Source: a virus
Length of the DNA stretch: 36,644 bases
Reading direction: 5' to 3' (one strand)
Virus record (IMG/VR): IMGVR_UViG_3300027797_000065
Span: 1-36,644 of that record
The notes under the pieces were generated by a model. That model was not told the DNA's origin. It was given only the letters and a program-made list of their open reading frames with translations, and ran no database searches. The position numbers and the translations under genes are program-made. How positions within the stretch are numbered: the first letter of the stretch is position 1; the number at the start of each line of letters is the position of its first letter. Positions 9,501 through 18,500 of the stretch are shown piece after piece.

Positions 9501-12500
9501 TATTTGACAGCTGACTATAAGTTCCTATTTTGTTGGTTCTATCAAATCTCATAGTGATGTCAAAAGATCTTACCTTGCTGTTGCCCAACACTGCTGCTGC
9601 TTTTGCAATGTTGACTGATGCTCCGTTACCACCAACAAGACTAACTACAGGAATACCTGTGTACCCAGATCCTTGAGTGATAACTTGTATGCCTGATACT
9701 CTACCGTTGGAAACAAATGCCTGTGCTGTGGCTCCTGATCCATTGCCTTGAATCAGTACTGTAGGAGGCGAAGTGTAGTCACTACCACTATAGGACACAG
9801 AAATAGCAGTGATAGAATATCCGTTGTTTTCTTGCCAAGACTTCCAAGGATATTCATCAAATCTATTATAGTATTGATTTACGGGTAGTATTTTTCCATC
9901 CCTAACCGAATAGGCAGGCGGCAGGTCAAAGTCAGAAGTTGCGGCGCCATTGATCTCAAGATTCGTGTATCTGCTGGTATATTCTCTAATGCTGGTTCTA
10001 TAAGGTTTTACTTCTTCTATGTATTGTTGAAAACTTTGTAGATTGTCATTCTTGTAATTTTTTCGTTGTTCTAATGCACCAACATTATGTATGGCGTTTA
10101 AGAAGCTGGTCTTAAATGCCCAATCAATATAGGTTTGTTCTGAGAACGCATACTTGATGGATGAGAAGAACAACTTGTTCCATTCCACTGTGAGGTCGTC
10201 AACAAAAATATTTTCTTTAGCAGCCTTGAGAATAAATCTTAGTTCTTTAGTTGGCTGAAGATCGTACGATGCAGCATCATAGGATCCTACGTTGTCATAG
10301 CCTAGACTGTTAACCAGACTATTGTACAATATATCTTTGATGTTAATTGTACCACGTTGTTTGCCCACGAGATTGTAGTTATCTAAAAGAGTTCCCAGTC
10401 CCTGTTCAGTTTTCGCTAATACAGCCCATCCACCGTTGGAATATTCTTTTATTCTAATTAGATCCCCCACTTGAGCCTCTATAGAAGGTTCTTGATAGAT
10501 ATTGCCAATTTCTTTGATTATTCTTGAGCTTGAAGAATATCCCTCGGCCCACCAATCGATGAGTTCCCAATAGATAGTGGTATCATAGCCCTGAGATTTA
10601 CTGCGGTAGAAAATCCTACGTTGTTGGTCCCAACCATAGATGCTCCAAAATCCATTAGCTGTACTGTCATTGACCAATAACACTGAAAATGGTCTGATTT
10701 TCACTATGGCTGTGGAGTATTTTTTTCCTTTTGATGTTACTGTTATAGAATTGACCTTGCCCTGAGTGTTAAGTGTTATCACTGCTGTGGCGCCGAATCC
10801 ATCTCCTTGGATTTCTACATATGGTACAGTTCTATATCCAAATCCCGGATCTACAATATCAATAGTATCAATCTCACCGTTGATGATATTTGCAGAAAAC
10901 TCTGCTTGGCGAACTTTTACAGTACCCACTTGCTCGAGATCGATATTTGTATCAACAATGACGTCGTACTGATTTAATGATTCTCCAGGTATAGGATCTA
11001 ATTTATTGAGATTTTCAAAGTTGATAGTATCTGCAAACGGTCTAGTCAATAAGATATTATTGATATTATCGATGGCAATTTTCAATGCTTTGTCTCTGTT
11101 TACAAACATGCTTTGACGGGGTCTTACACTGAGTCCGTATTTTTTCTTTTGGGGAAGTTTTGGATCTGGAACTGCATTACCGGCACGATCTTCACCCACA
11201 AGACTATCCAACCATTTTTCTTCAAGCGTAGCTGTAGGCAGACTGTCAGCAACGCCATTGGTCAACAATTGGTATTCTCTGTGAACTGCGTTCAACTGCT
11301 TGCGATTTTTAATGTATTCAAAATTAATTAAAGCAGTATCAGTGTTTATCACAGTGGGCAAATTATAAGCTAAGAATTTATCCTCTCCTATCACCGCCAT
11401 AAATGCAGCGCCTGTGCCTATGGGATTGGAAATAGCCGACTGTATGGCGCTGGCTGAAATTTTTCGCTGAGCCAATGACGGCAAGGTAGTTTTAGATTTA
11501 ACCCAATAATAGTGTAGTGTGCCTGTAGCAAGGCCAGTATTGGGGTTGAAAAATACTTTGGTATTGTACACAGTGTCATCAATAAATTTTGGCTGACCGG
11601 ATATGCCCTCTGCAAGACCTTCCACAGTGTCTGCCAAGATACTCCATTCTGATGGCAGTAATGGGCTTGCCACCCATTCGTAGATATCTATAGAAGATCC
11701 TACTACCTGTGAATTCCAATTGCCAATTCTATAGGCAAAATCATCTTGTTCATAATTCAAATATTTTACTGTGCTAAGGTCCCACCATATCTGTCCCACA
11801 GGTTTTTCAAACCATGCCTGAGTTTCATCTATGACTTGTTCTTCTGTGGCAGTGATATAGATCGCAGGATCATACACAGTTTTAAAGCTAATTTCCTGTT
11901 CGGCCTGCCCCAGTATTTTTAATTTATATCCATCTACAATATCTAGATCAGTGATTTTTATGTTGTTAACATTGTCAAATAATTCAATGTTTTGCAGTAG
12001 ATCAATATCTATAAGTTTGTTTTGTTGGCCAATAGTTTTAAAACTTTCTGTATCAGTGGATGACTTAAACAGTCTTACTCGCCCCGCCGGAGCACCATCA
12101 ACTTGATAAGTAGGCGATCCTACCACGATAATTGAGCTGGTAGTGTCAATGGAGTATCCGAACGATTCTCCTGACTGAAACTCTGCTTCTAGTTTTTCTA
12201 CCAAGAAATACCCTGTGTCTTTTCTTTGATAGACATAGACCTGTCCAGGAAAACCTCTCGGATCGGAAAATGTAGTTCTGCGTTTGTCAAAGGTTGTGAA
12301 ACTAAATTGCGTGGGAATGGAATATCCTGCATTCTTGGCAGCCACTACGATTTTTTCTGTGGACGGGCTTATAGATATACTGGATCCAAAATATTCATTG
12401 GTGAAATATTCAAAACTCTGTAATTTTTGTTTCAATCTAAATTGACGTACAGAAGAATCACTGTCAAATTTAAACACATAGGCAGCACCTTGATTTTGCT

Positions 12501-15500
12501 TGGTAATATCTGCTAAAGGACTACTAGCCACAATAGTAGTAGCAGCAGCGTCTATGTCTACGGCAAATCCAAATTGATCTCCAGACGCTATTATTCCACC
12601 GTTGCTAGTGTCGTTGATATCTGACAGTGATTCTGCGGTAATGGTCTGTAACAGAGAATATCTGTTACCGGCATCTCTTTCATATATAAAAATTTTGCCT
12701 GTGGATGGTGATGCACTGTCGCCTACATTTGACCAAGGCAATCCCGCATCTGGATACTGTGCTAGGCTGGTAATAGATGACGTAGTTGCGTCTATCAATC
12801 TGTGGTATCCGCCCTGCCATTTGACCACATCACCTTCCTTGTATTCCTGGTACAAATTCCAATTACCTCTGTAGTTGGAAAAATACTGTCCGTCTGAATT
12901 AGGTGCGCCTACAACTAGAACCGCACCGTCTCGACTCATGGTCAAACTTATACCAAATTGATCTCCGTCCTTGACCAGTTCTGCCAACTGACTTGAACTC
13001 AACAGGCCTTCTGCAAGCGTTGATCCGTCATCATCCATGGCCACATTTGTTGGCAATGAGCATTGTGTAGACACAGGATCTAATTTTCTCCAATTAGTTA
13101 GCACGGTGGGCAATATTGCGCCGCCTTGATTGTCAACTACAGATTCATACAAATCTCCCTGATACCATACTATCGATCCGGCTGGATAGAATACTAGAGA
13201 CGACGATTGATATAACCCTAGATACTTGGTGTTTTCTAAATGTTGCCATTCTGTGCCGTTGTAGAAATATAGATACACTCGGCCTCGACCTGTATTGGCG
13301 CCTAGTGCTGGATCGCACAACGACCCTACTGCTGACACTGCCATGTAATAGGTGTTGCCGGACACACCAATCGAAATAGCACTGCCAAATTGTTCAAATG
13401 CTGCTTGACGAGGGCTTACAAAACTATGAGTAATTTCCCACTGTCCTTGAGAATATCTATACAAAGAGATCATGCCCTGATCTGTAAATCCATTTCCTCT
13501 TGCTGCGGGATTGGCATTAACTATGGTGGCTGGTTTCCAATCTTCACTGTTGAAATTTATAGAACTGCCGTCGCCTGCACTGATGTTATTCACCGCTTCC
13601 CAAAGTTTGCCCTGATACAACACAGTTTCGCCTACAAGATAACTAGCAAACTGATTCAGCTCACCTAGGTAGCCACTTTTTACGCCATTGGCGTTTGGTG
13701 AGCCAACTGCTAGCCATCTATGGTCAGGGCTCACTGCCAATACTTTACCGAATGATCCTAGTACCGCTGTGTCAAAATCGTCGGGTGGGGGTACTATCTG
13801 TTTCAATATCAACTGTGATCCAACAGTCTGTGTTGTATAAATCATCACGTAACCCGAGTCTGGAATACTAGTGGCAATTTGTTTGAGACTGTCCAAATAC
13901 AACACAGCAGTGCCTGTGCCGAGCGGTGCAGTAATTCCGTATTCTGCAAATTCAAAAGTTGAATATTGTTTAGTTTTTTCTATGACTTCCCATTTGTTGG
14001 CGCCATTGTTGTCCACCCATAGTTTTGATCCGAGGCCCAGCAGTGCAGTTTTTTGGTCATCTAACTGTGCATATGTTTGGAATCTCACTGTGGTAAAAAT
14101 ACCCACCACTGACGAGGTGCTGTCTTCTATTGCTGGAACATCTGTAGACGATGGTGCTACAATAATGGTATTGCGTGTAACTGCTGTAATCTTGAAGAAT
14201 CCATTGAGATTCAATACATACGTGATGCCTACAATGTCATCAACTGCAAAATTATGCAGTCTTTCAAATGTTAGTTCTATTTCAGTTTCGGATAATTTTT
14301 CAACTCTGCTGATTCTCAAAGCTAATTCTTCGTTGTAACGTAACACCGTCCACGAAGCTTTATCGAATGTAATCCAAAAGTGTGTGTTGTCAAACACTGT
14401 TCTAATATCTAGATCAAGAATGTCGTCCTTGTTTTTAAGAATAAAATCCACATGTTTTTTGTTAACATAACCTGCAGACCTAGAGTCTCCGTCGTAGTCA
14501 ATCAACGGATTGAGATTTGTAACAAAGGGAGTATCGGCCAGGGTAAAGTTAGAGGATTTTATTCTTAGATATTGATCTAGAACCGTGCCCGCATCTTCAC
14601 TGTATGTAATTAATATAGGTTGTGGATTGATAGCAAAGGCATCTTTTTTAATTTCAAATTCGAATTCTTTGGTTTGAGCTGTGCCACCGTATTGAGCTAT
14701 TTTAAATGCCCACTCTTCTTTTAGTACCACACTGTCATCGTCTGTTCGACTGATTTTGTCAAACACCTTGACAATGGCATTGGCTGTGCCTTTTTCTCTA
14801 ATGAATCCTTGATAAATTCGAAACTGTGTGATTTCGTCTTCAGCTAAATTTTGCAGATATTCTCTAGGTTGATATCCAATGGCATGTCTTGCAAGATTTC
14901 GTTGGCTGGACCCAACCCCGTCTGTGTTTACTTCGTAGTAGTCTTCGAATTGATTTATTCTATAATCAAAATTTGGAATCAAAGACTTAGTTGGAGTCGA
15001 GTCGAGTTTTGTCCAACCAGCATCTACAAATTCCACTGTTCCTAATTGACTATATCTGCTAGTCCAATTGTATGATTTGTACGCAACAATATCACCGAGT
15101 TTGTAGTCTGTGAAAGGTTGCCAAGTCTGTATATTGACATTGTCAAACAAGAATCCAGGACTAGTATAGTCGCCATCCCAATCCACTGTGCGGAACCCAC
15201 GGCTCTTGATACGTTCCTGACGATATCCCGTGGGCTTGTCATATATGACATCATTAAAAACTGTGCGGTCATCAAACACAACCACATGTTCTTTGAGAAC
15301 ATAGTGTAATTTTAAGAAATAAATTCCTTGGTTGGTATTAGTAGTTGATAGACTTATGGTTTGAAAGTCTCTGTTGACATTGATGTTTTGAGGCGACAAG
15401 GGTGTGCCATCATCCTTAAGGACTTGATAATCATAAAAACTATCTAATACGTTGTCCGCTACTCCTACAGCAAAATTAATTTTCAATAGTGATGCTGACG

Positions 15501-18500
15501 GACTGAGTGTGAGTAGAGATCCTTCAGCCCAATTATGCTGACTCCAAAACATGAATTCTTTAGCAGATGTAAACCAATCTCTAGCTGCTTGATATTGCGG
15601 ATCATAAAAATCAAAAACAAATCCCACACTTTTGAGATATTCCTGGTAGCCTAAAACAAAATCTATCACCTGTTGAATATCAGACACTGTTGTGCCATAG
15701 GATAATTTTCTTATTTTAAGTTTATTGAAATTTCTTCTTCTAAAAGCAGTGATTCCCCCAGTGATAGGAGCTCCTGTTAATTTTCTCCATGTTGCTGTGT
15801 TATCGACAGTTTCCTCAAATGTTGTGCCGCTAGTGTGACTGCGTATGCTTCGATAAAATTGATTTTGATGTCTAATTACTACTCCATTGCCATAGAATTT
15901 TTCGCTTTCCCAGTCAAAGAAATTTTCACTGACTCCGCCTACCTGAATAACAGGATCACGTTGAGATTGTGACGCAGCATAGTAATTAAAAAAGGCATTG
16001 GAATTATCATATCCACTAATCTTGTATCCTTGATTAGTTTTTTCTATAATTACTCCGCTATAGACAATAGTTGCAATTGGCGCACTAACATTAAAGATTA
16101 TATCATAATTTTCTGGTGGAATAAAAATACTACTAGAGGTCGAATTGGGGTTTTTACTGTCTAACACATATTTTTGTTGTGCTTGATCCACAAAACCCGA
16201 CAGCCTATTTGATAGTCTTATATTGATATTTGATAACTTGTCTTCTAGATTGGCAGGATCAGTGGCTGTGCTTTTTAAATAATTTACTACATAAATTACC
16301 AATCCCGACACTGGTCGATCTACCGTGGATTCATAAACTAAATCATCCATAGTTAGAAACATCTGTGTATTTGTATTAACTGTTTGGCCAAGAATATTTG
16401 TGGTTACTGCACTCCGATTAAAACCGTCTGCAATAAATTCCATAGGTTTTAACAATGCCAATACTGCCATAACGGCAAATGGCCATTCACTACTAGCCCT
16501 CCATGCAAATTCTACCGGAGCTAGATCCCCAAGTTGAAAAGCTCCTTGGTTATTGACCAATGAAAAATTACCAGCAAGACCGGAATCTAAGGGGCTTAGT
16601 AAATTACCATCACCGTCTACAGGAATGTGCTGCATTATTGACGGACGTTTGTATCTGTCTCGTGTGCCGGCTCTTTCGCCTTGACGAATAATACCGTCAC
16701 GTAAATCTTCCCACAATATTAAATTATTTGAAGTATACGGTGCTGGGCCATACTCGCTTTCCCACCATGTGGGTTTTTCAGAGAATCCCAACATTTCCCA
16801 CGGGCATTGATTTGGCCTTGTTGTGTCATAGAACCATTGATAGACTCCTCTCCAATAACCTGGTAGATTGACTGTGCCTGTAGGATCAGTCATGTTGCTG
16901 TAGGTATAGGTGAAAGAATTTTGAGAATCGTAATAACTGTTTTTTACATAGTCAATACTGGTGCCTTGAATCCATTTCAAAAATTCAGCATTTACAATGT
17001 TGTCAACTTGAGTTTTGTTATACTGTGAGTTTCCGTAATAGCCACCAAGTATAAGATCAATGTCAAATACATTTTCATTATATTCTTGTTTGATATTATT
17101 GTAAATTCTATATTCTAGTTCTAACAGTACATCATCTCTAAAATCACCATAGGCCACAGTGATACTACCGTCGTGCCCTTGTATAACTTGTTGTGACTCA
17201 GCATATGTGTCGTCTAAGAATTTTTTAGGTAGATATTTTTTATACAATCCCAACTTGGTAGGAGTTGGTGGAATAAAATTCACAGATGTAGATACATACT
17301 CTCTAATTTGAATTTTATCGTTTTCGAAAAGTTCTATTTTTAACTTTACAAAACCAAAAGTTGAATTGAATTCATAATCTTTGTTGTGTAACAGTTGTTG
17401 ATTGTTGTAGTACACGTAGACTGCTTGCGAACTAAGTGTAACAAGATCAAATTTTTCAGACAATGCAAATGTTTTGATTCCTGTATCTTCTACTATGTAA
17501 TCTATTGTAGAATATGCACCACTACCAATCATGTCTGATCCAGCAAAGGGTCTAGTGGCGTTTTGTGATCTGCTGATTTCTTCTAGTATAGAATCTACAA
17601 AATCTTTTGGAGTTTGATCATAATACAGTTCATTGGCCAACGTGATAAAACTGTTTTTAAAATCTGTATAGGTTTTATTAGCATACTGTATGGATTTGAT
17701 GATATTGATTTCTTTGTCGCACAACAATGCAATTGACAGTGGGGCAGGGCTAGAGTGTTTTAGAAATCGTCTAGTAAGATTTTGAAATCCACTAATATCA
17801 CGTAGATTATTACTGCCAGGATATCGACCAGCAAAATTATCTAGCATTTCTAGTCCGCTAGAAATATGATCAGAAGCTTGTCCGAGAGTAAATGTTTTTA
17901 TTCTTTCATTTAGAGGATTTTTTTCCAGACCCATTGGTATTTCATAATATCCTAGATCAGGCACAGCGGTTGCAAATATTTTAATTGTGACAACATCACC
18001 GACCGCAAAATTATTTGTAAAAGTAAATGTGTTAATGTTTCTTGTATAGGTGTCACGTAGTTGTACACCGTTGAGGTAAAACAAAATCTTTGCTATTTTG
18101 TCATCTGCAAGTGTAGTCCAATCAACTACTGATGTGACAATTTCATTAGTAATAGAATTTATAGTGATTGTGTCTATTATAGGTTGCACAAAATCAGGAT
18201 CTAGTTTTAACCAACCATTATCATACTGTTCATCTGTGCTGAATTTATAGAATCCTGTGGCTAGATTTTTGTAATAAAGTTTCTTATCAACTGTGTAGTT
18301 AAAAACATCACTATCTAAATTCCAGGCAAACTGTATATCTCCAACATTATCTATATTAAGATAACTGATAGCAAAGCCTAGTTCGTTGTCTATACTGCCT
18401 ATACCTTGTTTGTAGCTAATGATTGGGCTACCAACAAACGAGCTCACTGGGTATGCGTCAACATCACTAAAACTCACGGCATTAGCATCAAACATATCAA

